The notes under the pieces were generated by a model. It did not search any database and was not told where the DNA came from. It was given only the letters and a program-made list of their open reading frames with translations. The translations under genes were made by a program, and so were the position numbers. A stretch of DNA of 37,579 bases, taken from positions 196,615 through 234,193 of the forward strand of contig NZ_FUYL01000009.1 in assembly GCF_900167935.1 (NCBI RefSeq), given 5' to 3'. The stretch is from Maribacter arcticus (GTDB lineage: Bacteria; Bacteroidota; Bacteroidia; Flavobacteriales; Flavobacteriaceae). Shown here piece after piece: positions 1 to 7,525 of the stretch (position 1 is its first letter; each line of letters opens with the position of its first letter).

Positions 1-567
1 TACACCCAAAATGTACTACCCTTAACAGATTGCGATGATAACGACCCTAATGTGTTCGAAGTTTCCACTTGGTACTTGGATGCTGATGGTGATGGGTATA
101 CCACTTCTGGAACTATTGAAAGTTGCAATAGTCCTGGTATTGACTATAACCTTATACCTTCTGATAAAATTGACTGTGATGACGAAAACGAACAAATAAA
201 CCCTGAAACAATTTGGCGATTAGATGCTGACGAAGATGGTTCAGCAGATAATGAAGAATTCGTAGTTGATTGCATATCTCCAGGTGCTGGTTTTACCAAT
301 AATATTCTTGTGCCCTATTCTATTTCCGATAAAATCATTGCATATCCTAATCCCACGACTGAAGCTATAATAATTGACCTTGGTGAGATTAAATCTGCCA
401 TTAAATTAACATTGGTAAATTCTTCGAAAAAATTGGTGCTTACCAAAAACTTCCAAAGCCAGCGCTTTTTAACTATTGATTTATCAGCTCTAGCCTCAGG
501 CGTTTATTTTGTTGAAATTATTAATCAGAAAGAAGTAATTGGAACTCATAAAATAATCAAGCTCTAA
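1..567 (+). CDS. T9SS-secreted protein, C-terminal fragment with sorting domain
   Basis: Partial gene: the reading frame is open from base 1, so the N-terminus lies outside the window. The visible 188 residues hold two acidic calcium-loop-like units, each with DCDD followed about 14 residues on by W-[YR]-LDAD-x-DG, then a C-x-SPG segment. They resemble the MopE-type metal-binding repeats common in Bacteroidota surface proteins. The last ~80 residues form a type A T9SS C-terminal sorting domain: AYPNPTTE, a central LTLVNSSKK, LSALASGVYFVEI and a basic end IIKL. By family knowledge the domain sends the protein through the T9SS, where it is cleaved and the cargo attached to the cell surface or released. 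The full-length function cannot be told; adhesins and enzymes both carry such tails. A GTG at 52 is inside the frame and is not the start. Confidence 0.85.
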   Translation, partial: YTQNVLPLTDCDDNDPNVFEVSTWYLDADGDGYTTSGTIESCNSPGIDYNLIPSDKIDCDDENEQINPETIWRLDADEDGSADNEEFVVDCISPGAGFTNNILVPYSISDKIIAYPNPTTEAIIIDLGEIKSAIKLTLVNSSKKLVLTKNFQSQRFLTIDLSALASGVYFVEIINQKEVIGTHKIIKL

Positions 568-641
568 ATCTTTAATCTTATTTGGTTAATAAATTCTTAT
601 AACCCGTTCTGTAAATCTTCTTTAAAAATTCACCTAAAGGT

Positions 642-649
642 TATTTTTG
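642..649 (+). promoter_or_regulatory. Putative -7 box for thyA
   Basis: TATTTTTG matches the Bacteroidota TAnnTTTG -7 consensus, 45 nt before the thyA ATG. The -33 side is poor (TTTA at 621-624, spacing 17). Confidence 0.45.
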
Positions 650-694
650 TAAAAATTCGAAAAACCATTTTCGATACGAATTAACACGATTTAT

Positions 695-1519
695 ATGAAA
701 CAATACCACGACCTTTTAAAACATGTTCTTAATGAGGGTAACCAAAAAGGTGACCGAACAGGAACAGGAACTAAAAGTGTATTTGGTTATCAAATGCGTT
801 TCGATTTAAGTGAAGGTTTCCCTATGGTTACTACCAAGAAATTACATTTAAAATCTATTGTATATGAATTGTTGTGGTTCTTAAAAGGTGATACCAATAT
901 AGAATACCTACAAGAAAATGGTGTACGAATCTGGAATGAATGGGCGGATGAAAACGGAGATTTAGGACCTGTATATGGTCACCAATGGCGTAATTGGAAC
1001 GATGATGAAATTGACCAAATAAAAGAGGTAGTTCATTCATTAAAAACAAATCCAAACAGCAGAAGAATGTTGGTTTCCGCTTGGAACCCTAGTGTATTAC
1101 CCGATACAACTAAATCTTTTTCAGAAAATGTTGCGAATGGGAAGGCTGCTCTTCCTCCTTGTCATGCCTTTTTTCAATTCTATGTTTCAGACGGAAAACT
1201 CTCATGTCAATTATATCAAAGAAGCGCAGATATTTTCTTGGGAGTACCATTTAACATCGCTTCTTATGCCTTATTCACTATGATGATGGCACAAGTTTGT
1301 GGACTTGAAGCAGGTGATTTTATACACACTTTTGGAGATGCCCACATTTACAACAACCACATGGAACAGGTTGAACTTCAATTGAGTAGAGAACCTAAGC
1401 CTTTGCCAAAAATGCAAATCAACCCTAAAGTAAAAGATATTTTTGATTTCAAGTTTGAAGATTTTACATTAGTTGACTATAACCCGCATCCTCATATAAA
1501 AGGAAAAGTTGCTATTTAG
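695..1519 (+). CDS. thyA: Thymidylate synthase
   Basis: Cytosolic enzyme that methylates dUMP to dTMP with 5,10-methylene-THF, releasing dihydrofolate for the folA product encoded 2.2 kb downstream. The 274-aa protein shows the ThyA signatures: GDRTGTGT near residues 19-26, the phosphate-binding RR at 123-124, the catalytic loop [12 protein letters not shown] with nucleophile Cys156, and [18 protein letters not shown]. The C-terminal HIKGKVAI is the usual mobile tail. It is about 10 residues longer than the 264-aa E. coli enzyme; the extra residues (about 137-150, [15 protein letters not shown]) lie just before the catalytic loop. The ATG start gives the standard MKQYHDLL beginning. It appears to be a single-gene unit. 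Confidence 0.97.
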   Translation: MKQYHDLLKHVLNEGNQKGDRTGTGTKSVFGYQMRFDLSEGFPMVTTKKLHLKSIVYELLWFLKGDTNIEYLQENGVRIWNEWADENGDLGPVYGHQWRNWNDDEIDQIKEVVHSLKTNPNSRRMLVSAWNPSVLPDTTKSFSENVANGKAALPPCHAFFQFYVSDGKLSCQLYQRSADIFLGVPFNIASYALFTMMMAQVCGLEAGDFIHTFGDAHIYNNHMEQVELQLSREPKPLPKMQINPKVKDIFDFKFEDFTLVDYNPHPHIKGKVAI

Positions 1520-1683
1520 CAAAACACTTAATTGTATAATTATTGTTATACTTAGTACCACTTTCTGCTTTTCTCATAGAGATATTTCTGTTTATTTCAC
1601 TTAAGAAAAATAATGCTAGATAAGATTCTTAAAAAACAACTCGAGATTAGTCTGTACTAAAATTTAGTGAAATTATAAAAACA

Positions 1684-1718
1684 AAAAAGGCGCGCTACTT
1701 CAAGTAACACGCCTTTTT
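1684..1718 (-). terminator. Rho-independent terminator of the CBM48 gene
   Basis: Stem GGCGTGTTACTT / AAGTAGCGCGCC read on the minus strand, about 10-12 bp with a small loop, followed by a T-rich tract. Two G-U wobble pairs form only in the minus-strand transcript (C-A mismatches on plus), which assigns it to the minus-strand gene ending at 1737. Confidence 0.75.
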
Positions 1719-1736
1719 CACTGATATCAATGTCTA

Positions 1737-2033
1737 TTACAATTCTAAAACAGCGTTTTCAGAACCAGCATAATCATTCCACTGATAACGATCAGCTTCA
1801 GTATCATTGACGAAGTTACCATCAACTATATATTTAAACTCAAAAGAATTTTCTTTAGGAAGGTCAAAAGTTCCCTTGAAAGTTCCGTTTTTTAATTTTT
1901 TCAATGCACTAGCTTTTGGGCTCCAGTTATTAAAGTCTCCGACTACGGCTACTTTTTTTGCTTCTTCTGCAGGAACCGTAAAAGTCACCTTACAAACAGG
2001 CTTTGTTTTTAAATATTGTTTTGCAATTGCCAT
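1737..2033 (-). CDS. Small CBM48/isoamylase N-terminal-domain protein
   Basis: The 98-aa protein is one glycogen-binding (CBM48, early-set immunoglobulin-like) domain and nothing else. The signature is KVTFTVPAEEAKKVAVVGDFNNW followed by a basic segment, GTFKGTFDLP and FEFKYIVDG, with residues typical of AMPK-beta type carbohydrate-binding modules. No signal peptide is seen, so it is probably cytosolic. Single-domain members are common in Bacteroidota and are thought to bind alpha-glucans or regulate glycogen enzymes; the true role is unknown. I chose the ATG at 2033 (MAIAKQY), since the upstream in-frame codons MNFKINI overlap the likely promoter region. It ends at a clear terminator and seems monocistronic. 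Confidence 0.85.
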   Translation of the reverse strand: MAIAKQYLKTKPVCKVTFTVPAEEAKKVAVVGDFNNWSPKASALKKLKNGTFKGTFDLPKENSFEFKYIVDGNFVNDTEADRYQWNDYAGSENAVLEL

Positions 2034-2056
2034 GATATTAATTTTAAAATTCACTG

Positions 2057-2088
2057 CAAAACTAGTACAATAAAACCCTCATTTCCAA
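2057..2088 (-). promoter_or_regulatory. Putative promoter of the CBM48 gene
   Basis: On the minus strand TAGTTTTG (2064-2057) fits TAnnTTTG, with TTGG about 21 nt upstream (2088-2086). Transcription would begin near 2050, about 17 nt before the chosen ATG at 2033. Confidence 0.45.
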
Positions 2089-2181
2089 CACGTAAGAGAT
2101 TTTTATGAAATTGATAAAAAACGAACCCTTTTTATAGTCACTAAAGAATTAAACCCTAGAAATAATGATTTTTACGAATAG

Positions 2182-3267
2182 CTATCTACTTGTTTTTAAG
2201 ATTTTTACAATAGAATCGATTTCACTTTCGGTATTGTAAAAGTGGAAACTTAAACGCACACCTTGACCTCTTTGTGCACAATAAACATCATTAGCCAAAA
2301 GATGTTGAAAAATTGCATCATCTGCTTTAATATTAAAGATAGTACTATGCGATTCTCTTTTTTTAAACTTTTCATCTAAAAGACCTAATGCCTGAAATTC
2401 ACTTTTTGCCTTTTCCGATAATTTTCGATTTTGCTCCGTTATTTTATCAATCCCGATTTTTGTAAAATAATCCAATGAAAACTTCAAACTTCCAAAAGTT
2501 AAGGAAGACAAATGGCCAGGCTCAAATAATTTAGCAAACCTTATCGTGTTCTTTTTATCTAAATCACCATTGGCAGCATTAAAACCTATGTTATTAATAG
2601 AAGCCTCTTCTTTAACACGTTCAGAGAAAAGCATAAACCCATTGCCATATCCAGACAACAACCATTTATACGCGCTCGCTCCTACCACATCGATACCTGA
2701 GTTATCAAAATCAAATCGCATACTACCACAAAATTGAGTGCCATCTGCAATAATTAATATATCTGGAAACGTATTCTTCAATTGCTTTAAAAATTCTAAA
2801 TCAATAGAAAAACCATCTAACCACTGCACAAGACTTAAAGCTAGCACATCAATTTGCTCCTTCTCAATAATTTCTTGAATACGCTCTTCTAAATTAGAAG
2901 TCATTTTTAAGTAATGAATATCGAAATCTCTATTTTCAAAACCCCAATTAAGAGAAGGATAATCATTTTCAATAAGAAGTACTTTTTGCTTCGGATGCAG
3001 ACCTTCTAATAAAACATTTAGCCCTGTTGAAAAATTATTGACCAATGCTACATTCTCACGTTTGCAATTGAAAAACTCTCCAACTGTTTGACGTGTGTCG
3101 GAAATAACTTTTAAAGCTTTAATACGCATATCACTGCCGTGAATCAAAAAGTCAAGATCGTGCTCTTGCCTCCAATCTAATAAAGATTCATACAGTAAAC
3201 CGTAAACTGCTGTATTAGCATAAATACCTTTTCTTAAAACGGGAAATTCCTTTCTAAATTTTTCCAT
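2182..3267 (-). CDS. Class V aminotransferase / cysteine desulfurase-like PLP enzyme
   Basis: The 361-aa protein has the class V (fold type I) PLP-enzyme pattern: an N-terminal RKGIYANTA segment that replaces the usual YLDNAA, the Asp-Gln cofactor site IIADGTQFCG (Asp175, Gln178) and the Schiff-base lysine in GASAYKWLLSGYGNGF (Lys201). The C-terminal small domain contains a GQGVRLSFHFYNTESEID segment. No cysteine desulfurase active-site Cys loop is evident, so an aminotransferase, lyase or desulfurase-like activity on an unknown substrate is the limit of what can be said. It is transcribed divergently from the 2TM-folA pair through a shared palindromic promoter region. The ATG at 3267 gives a family-like start, MEKFRKEFPVL. 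Confidence 0.85.
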   Translation of the reverse strand: MEKFRKEFPVLRKGIYANTAVYGLLYESLLDWRQEHDLDFLIHGSDMRIKALKVISDTRQTVGEFFNCKRENVALVNNFSTGLNVLLEGLHPKQKVLLIENDYPSLNWGFENRDFDIHYLKMTSNLEERIQEIIEKEQIDVLALSLVQWLDGFSIDLEFLKQLKNTFPDILIIADGTQFCGSMRFDFDNSGIDVVGASAYKWLLSGYGNGFMLFSERVKEEASINNIGFNAANGDLDKKNTIRFAKLFEPGHLSSLTFGSLKFSLDYFTKIGIDKITEQNRKLSEKAKSEFQALGLLDEKFKKRESHSTIFNIKADDAIFQHLLANDVYCAQRGQGVRLSFHFYNTESEIDSIVKILKTSR

Positions 3268-3273
3268 AGCTTA

Positions 3274-3302
3274 TTGAGTAAAACACATTTCCTGTATCTT
3301 TG
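3274..3302 (+). promoter_or_regulatory. Promoter of the 2TM-folA unit
   Basis: TTG (3274-3276), an 18-nt spacer and TATCTTTG (3295-3302) match the Bacteroidota -33/-7 consensus very well. The expected start site near 3309 leaves a leader of about 16 nt before the ATG at 3325. Confidence 0.7.
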
Positions 3303-3319
3303 GCTCAAAGATACAGGAA
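3289..3319. repeat. Perfect inverted repeat carrying two opposed -7 boxes
   Basis: Arm TTCCTGTATCTTTG (3289-3302), 3-nt centre GCT, and the exact reverse complement (3306-3319): 14 bp per arm with no mismatch. Each arm contains TATCTTTG, so both strands carry an identical -7 element. It lies between two divergent genes and could be an operator, a symmetric bidirectional promoter or both. Confidence 0.85.
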
Positions 3320-3335
3320 GAGCCATGTTTTCCAA
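3306..3335 (-). promoter_or_regulatory. Promoter of the class V aminotransferase gene
   Basis: Minus-strand TTG (3335-3333), a 19-nt spacer and TATCTTTG (3313-3306). A start site near 3299 would give a leader of about 32 nt before the ATG at 3267. Confidence 0.6.
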
Positions 3336-3714
3336 AAACAAAAAAATCTCCAAATTAGATGTAGAGCAGCATGAACTTTTAGAAAATGCTCAAAAAAGAA
3401 TTCAACAAAAAAAACGACTTTATACGCATTTCGTGGTTTTTTTGGTTGGTAGCGTTTTCTTAGTGCTTATTAATAAAATCTTAAAATACGGTCAAGAATA
3501 TAATTGGTTCATTTGGGCTATTACCTTTTGGGCATTTTTATTTGTTCTTCATATTTTCAATGTTTTTATTACCAATAAATTTATGGGGAAAGATTGGGAA
3601 CGTTTACAACGTGAGAGATTAGTACAAAAACAAAAAAATCGAATTTCAGAAATTGAACACGAAATTGATTCTGCCACTATTATAGAATCGGACACTAAAA
3701 AAAAATTGCTTTGA
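3325..3714 (+). CDS. 2TM domain-containing membrane protein
   Basis: A 129-aa protein with two hydrophobic helices separated by a short polar turn (about residues 36-54, THFVVFLVGSVFLVLINK, and 63-83, WFIWAITFWAFLFVLHIFNVF). A basic, glutamine-rich N-terminal helix precedes them and a charged tail with coiled-coil character follows. This is the 2TM domain layout widespread in Bacteroidota, sometimes found near or fused to histidine kinases or LytTR proteins; no biochemical role is established. I use the ATG at 3325, because the in-frame TTG at 3274 lies on the -33 promoter box. The stop codon overlaps the folA start in the sequence TTGA, so the two genes are probably translated together. Confidence 0.8.
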   Translation: MFSKNKKISKLDVEQHELLENAQKRIQQKKRLYTHFVVFLVGSVFLVLINKILKYGQEYNWFIWAITFWAFLFVLHIFNVFITNKFMGKDWERLQRERLVQKQKNRISEIEHEIDSATIIESDTKKKLL

Positions 3715-4226
3715 ATACCTTAATCATGATTGCTGCTGCGGCAGAAAATAATGCTCTTGGAAAAGACAATGACCTTTTATGGCACTTACCAGATGATTTT
3801 AAACGTTTTAAACAACTGACTACTGGCCATAAAATAATAATGGGAAGAAAAACCTATGAAAGTTTCCCAAAACCTCTACCCAATAGAACTCACATAATAA
3901 TTACCCGAGACAAAGATTACTCCGTTGCCTTTAAAGATGGTATTGTCGTTCATTCATTAGATGATGCCCTTGCACTAGTGAAAAATGAAATTGCATTCAT
4001 AATTGGTGGTGGAGAAATTTATAAACTGGCTGAAAAACAATCAGACAAAATAGAACTTACTAGAGTACACGCAAATTTTGACGATGCCGACACATTCTTT
4101 CCTGAAATTGATGACGATTGCTGGATGATGACGAAACAAGAATTTCACCCAACAGATGAACGGCACAAATTCTCATTCACTTATATCACCTACGAAAGGA
4201 AAAATAATTCTCTTAAAAATCTTTAA
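3711..4226 (+). CDS. folA: Dihydrofolate reductase, TTG start
   Basis: Reduces dihydrofolate to tetrahydrofolate with NADPH, restoring the cofactor oxidised by ThyA. The 171-aa protein shows AAAAENNALGKDNDLLWHLPDDFKRFK, where Asp29 aligns with the proton-donor Asp27 of E. coli, then the NADPH-binding GRKTYESF and IIGGGEIY near residue 100. The only start that keeps the first beta strand (NTLIMIAAAA) is TTG at 3711, which overlaps the upstream stop as TTGA. The next ATG, at 3726, would cut into that strand. The gene meets murI tail to tail with a 14-nt overlap of coding ends and no terminator between them. Confidence 0.95.
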   Translation: MNTLIMIAAAAENNALGKDNDLLWHLPDDFKRFKQLTTGHKIIMGRKTYESFPKPLPNRTHIIITRDKDYSVAFKDGIVVHSLDDALALVKNEIAFIIGGGEIYKLAEKQSDKIELTRVHANFDDADTFFPEIDDDCWMMTKQEFHPTDERHKFSFTYITYERKNNSLKNL

Positions 4227-5001
4227 AAGAGACCGTTAAGTTTAACTTACTCAAAGGCAATATATTAGACAATACTTTTTCGTTTTTATTACTGCAAAAT
4301 TGATGTGATCCCAATTCAGATGCATTAGACAACAAATCGAATTTTTCTAATACTAATTTGGTTTGTCGAGCGACCGCTTGGCCAGAATCAATTATGGTAA
4401 CATTTTCTGGGAGCATTTTTTTTAAAATCGGAATCAAATAAGGGTAATGTGTGCAACCCAATACCAAATAATCCATCCCCTTTTCAAGCATAGGTGAGAT
4501 ATAGCCTGCTAAAAGCGCATACAATTCATCACTTTGCAAATTTCCTTGTTCAATCAATTCAACCAAACCAGTACCTCGTTGTTCTAAAACGGTAATACCT
4601 GCTGCATGATTTTTTGAAGTACTATGAAACAAGCCACTTGATAAGGTTCCTTTTGTAGCAAGTACTCCTATTATTTTTGATTTCGAGTTTATTGCAGCGG
4701 GTTTTATAGCCGGCTCAATGCCTATAAATGGTATTTTATAATTCTCCCGTAGATATTCAATAGCATTAGTTGTTGCTGTATTACAGGCCACCACAATTAG
4801 CTTACATTCTAAAGCCAATAAATATTCTGTATTCTTGATACTAAACTCTAAAATACGTTCTTTGGATTTTTCACCGTAGGGCGCATTCTTACTGTCGGCC
4901 AAATAAATACAATCTTCATAAGGCAACAATTCTTGTAGTTCACCCCAAATAGATGTTCCTCCAATACCTGAATCAAAAATACCTATCGGCCTGTTATCCA
5001 T
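4213..5001 (-). CDS. murI: Glutamate racemase
   Basis: Cofactor-independent racemase that makes D-glutamate for peptidoglycan. The 262-aa protein has IGIFDSGIGGTSI near residues 6-18, NAPYGEKS, and the two catalytic cysteines in VVACNTATTNA (Cys73) and LGCTHYPYLIP (Cys183), with a conserved EPA segment near residue 96. Length is normal for the family. It lies 1 nt downstream of the pafA-like gene, so the two are probably co-transcribed. In many flavobacteria murI sits near ompH/bamA genes; that context is absent here. Confidence in function is very high. Confidence 0.97.
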   Translation of the reverse strand: MDNRPIGIFDSGIGGTSIWGELQELLPYEDCIYLADSKNAPYGEKSKERILEFSIKNTEYLLALECKLIVVACNTATTNAIEYLRENYKIPFIGIEPAIKPAAINSKSKIIGVLATKGTLSSGLFHSTSKNHAAGITVLEQRGTGLVELIEQGNLQSDELYALLAGYISPMLEKGMDYLVLGCTHYPYLIPILKKMLPENVTIIDSGQAVARQTKLVLEKFDLLSNASELGSHQFCSNKNEKVLSNILPLSKLNLTVSFKDF

Positions 5002-5002
5002 A

Positions 5003-6676
5003 TTACTCTAATACCACTGTTATAGGTGTACCGTTAGCACCACTTGGGAAAGAAATTCCTAAAAGAACTGCTATGGTAGGAGCTATATCTGGTATCTCAG
5101 TACGGTTAACCGTCGACCCAGGCTTTATTCCCATACCATAAAATAATAATGGAGTATGAGTATCATAAATTTGCGGTGAACCGTGTGTTGAACCAGTTTT
5201 TGAATATGAAATGAAGCCCGGTTTTAAAACCACCAAAATATCCCCAGATCGTTTTTGATTAAATCCATTCTGTAAAATATAAGGAATACCAGAGGTGTAT
5301 TGATTGTTCCACATCTGATTTGCCGTATACACTCTGTCAATGGCATCATACCCAAGAAATTCTTGAGCCATTTCTGTTTGAACATCTACCAAATTAAGAT
5401 CAAGATTCTTTATAATTTCATGGTCCAAAAACAATTGATAATTAGAGTAGTTTTTCAGAATATCCTCTGTTCCATAAGTGTATTTCAAAAACCCAGAAAG
5501 CCTTTTAGAGTTAGCTGCATTATCAATATAACCTGCAGGTATTTTTTTATCTTTTAAATAAGAAGGAACTTCAATAGCCCCGTGATCTGCCGTTAAAAAC
5601 AAGGTATATTCACCTTCCCCAACATTTTTATCCAAGGCCTTAAACAATCTCGCCAAATCTTCATCTAATCTAATATATGTATCCTGAACTTCTTTAGAGT
5701 TAACCCCATACATGTGACCTACATAATCGGTACTTGAAAAACTTACCGCTAAAAAGTCGGTTATTTCATCTTTACCCAAGTCTTCTTGTTGCAATGCTTC
5801 TATCACAAAATCAGTAGTTAAAGAATTTCCAAAAGGCGTTGATTTTATAATATCAAAATTTTCAGTTTTATTTAAAAGTGCGGTTGTACTATGAGGAAAA
5901 GTAGGTGACGTTTCGCCTTCAAATAACCCTTCATAGGTGTTATTATCCGTACCACTTTCATTGTAATCTTTAATATCCTTTATGGTATTCCATGCTTTTT
6001 TATAAGACTGGGCCTTACCAGACGAATTAAAATCTACCACCCATTTTGGTAGTTGCTCCATGTAATATGAACTTGTAATCCATTTACCCTCATTTGCTCC
6101 GTGAAACCAATACGCAGCATTGGCGGTATGCCCACCAGGCAAAACAGCACCTCTATCTTTCAAGGCTATGGATATTGTTTTACCTCGCATTTGATTATTC
6201 AATCTTAATTCATCTGTAATTGTGGTAACCGTCATTCTATGAGGAGACATTTGCCCTGCATTAGAAGTTGTACCCACAGATGAATATGAATCATCTGACG
6301 CGCAATACACATCAGAATCTAATTCTTTATCATACCAATTATTACCAATAATTCCATGCACAGAAGGGGTCGCTCCCGTATACACAGACGTATGGCCAGG
6401 GCCAGTACTTGTAGGTGCGTAATTGAAATGATTGTTCTTACAGTTGAAACCTTCCTCGACCAATCTTTTAAAACCATCTTTACCAAAATGGTCATAAAAA
6501 CGTGTCAAATAATCATAACGCATTTGATCTACTACTATACCTACAACTAATTTTGGCTTAACCTTTAACAGCTCATCACTATTATTATCTTTTCCCCTAT
6601 TTTGAGCTGATAAATCCGCAGTAAAAAGAAGTGTCCCCAAAAACAATGTAACAATAAAATAAAATCTCATTTTCAT
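5003..6676 (-). CDS. pafA: PafA-type alkaline phosphatase (phosphate monoesterase)
   Basis: Exported metallo-phosphatase of the alkaline phosphatase superfamily, 557 aa, with a cleavable signal peptide (about residues 1-24, ending LSAQ). Visible active-site elements are IVVDQMRYD (metal ligand Asp50), the Thr nucleophile in PTSTGPGHTSVYTG (Thr91), GNNWYD (Asn112), ALKDRGAVL (Lys173, Arg175), LTADHGAIEVP and STHGSPQIYDTHTP for zinc binding. The Thr/Asn/Lys/Arg set is that described for the Elizabethkingia PafA monoesterase, so release of phosphate from organic monoesters in the periplasm is the best prediction. It precedes murI by 1 nt. The gene symbol rests on family resemblance. Confidence 0.9.
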   Translation of the reverse strand: MKMRFYFIVTLFLGTLLFTADLSAQNRGKDNNSDELLKVKPKLVVGIVVDQMRYDYLTRFYDHFGKDGFKRLVEEGFNCKNNHFNYAPTSTGPGHTSVYTGATPSVHGIIGNNWYDKELDSDVYCASDDSYSSVGTTSNAGQMSPHRMTVTTITDELRLNNQMRGKTISIALKDRGAVLPGGHTANAAYWFHGANEGKWITSSYYMEQLPKWVVDFNSSGKAQSYKKAWNTIKDIKDYNESGTDNNTYEGLFEGETSPTFPHSTTALLNKTENFDIIKSTPFGNSLTTDFVIEALQQEDLGKDEITDFLAVSFSSTDYVGHMYGVNSKEVQDTYIRLDEDLARLFKALDKNVGEGEYTLFLTADHGAIEVPSYLKDKKIPAGYIDNAANSKRLSGFLKYTYGTEDILKNYSNYQLFLDHEIIKNLDLNLVDVQTEMAQEFLGYDAIDRVYTANQMWNNQYTSGIPYILQNGFNQKRSGDILVVLKPGFISYSKTGSTHGSPQIYDTHTPLLFYGMGIKPGSTVNRTEIPDIAPTIAVLLGISFPSGANGTPITVVLE

Positions 6677-6691
6677 ACTTAACCGTTTGAA

Positions 6692-6714
6692 GTGTAAAAG
6701 TAAATAATTTACAC
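6692..6714. repeat. Inverted repeat between divergent pafA and mlaE
   Basis: GTGTAAA (6692-6698) and TTTACAC (6708-6714) with a 9-nt spacer, flanked by a second, looser pair CCGTTT (6683-6688) and AAACGG (6726-6731). This could be an operator in the 111-bp divergent intergenic region; function unproven. Confidence 0.4.
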
Positions 6715-6787
6715 CTTTAAAGATTAAACGGAGGTTAAATCAAGTCCTTTATTGTTATTTTTACGGTAAGAATTCTATTTTTAATCA

Positions 6788-7525
6788 ATGAACTATTTAG
6801 CATCTGTAGGAAGCTATGCAATTATGATCCGCGAGGTTTTTAAAAAACCGACCAAATGGAGAATAATGAAATCCCTTATTTATAAAGAAATAGACGAATT
6901 GATTTTCAGCTCTCTGGGTATTATCATTTTTATTTCTTTCTTTATCGGTGCTGTTGTTGCTATACAAACTGCGCTTAACTTAACGAACCCTTTAATACCG
7001 CGTAATCTTATTGGTTTTGCTACTAGGCAATCTGTTATACTAGAGTTTGCACCTACCTTTGTCTCTATTATTATGGCAGGAAAAGTAGGTTCTTATATAA
7101 CATCTAGTATTGGTACGATGCGAGTAACAGAGCAAATAGATGCGCTAGAGGTAATGGGTGTCAATTCATTAAATTACTTAGTCTTCCCTAAGATTATAGC
7201 TATGCTTTTTTATCCTTTTGCAATTGCAATTTCTATGTATGTTGGAATCTTTGGTGGATGGATGGCCGGTGTGTTTGGGGGATTCTTAACAAGCGCAGAT
7301 TTTATTACCGGACTACAAACAGATTTCGTGCCTTTTCATATCGCTTATGCTTTTGTTAAGACATTAATATTTGCTTTTGTTATTGCTACAATACCTTCTT
7401 TTCATGGTTTTTATATGAAAGGTGGCGCTTTAGAAGTTGGCAAAGCTAGTACAACCTCGTTCGTTTGGACAAGTGTTGTTATCATCATATTGAATTATAT
7501 TTTAACCCAACTCTTACTAGGATAA
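6788..7525 (+). CDS. mlaE: MlaE-family lipid ABC transporter permease
   Basis: The 245-aa inner-membrane protein has the MlaE (DUF140) layout: an amphipathic N-terminus, then about five hydrophobic helices. The family signatures are FIGAVVAIQTALNL, LEFAPTFVSIIMAGKVGSYITSSIGTMRVTEQIDALEVMGV and a C-terminal TTSFVWTSVVIIILNYILTQLLL. It is the permease half of an ABC system that moves phospholipids between inner and outer membrane. The stop overlaps the ATPase start by one base. The MCE (MlaD) partner is not next to it. The symbol is by homology to the Mla system; the direction of transport cannot be read from sequence. Confidence 0.9.
   Translation: MNYLASVGSYAIMIREVFKKPTKWRIMKSLIYKEIDELIFSSLGIIIFISFFIGAVVAIQTALNLTNPLIPRNLIGFATRQSVILEFAPTFVSIIMAGKVGSYITSSIGTMRVTEQIDALEVMGVNSLNYLVFPKIIAMLFYPFAIAISMYVGIFGGWMAGVFGGFLTSADFITGLQTDFVPFHIAYAFVKTLIFAFVIATIPSFHGFYMKGGALEVGKASTTSFVWTSVVIIILNYILTQLLLG

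Noticed and set aside
3274..3324. N-terminal extension of the 2TM protein from a TTG at 3274
   Set aside because: It overlaps the -33 box, spacer and -7 box of a strong promoter, and the protein from the ATG at 3325 has the family-like start.
7465..7524. Longer start for the MlaF-type ATPase
   Set aside because: The added residues come from the mlaE frame shifted by one and do not resemble the family; the TAATG overlap gives the normal N-terminus.
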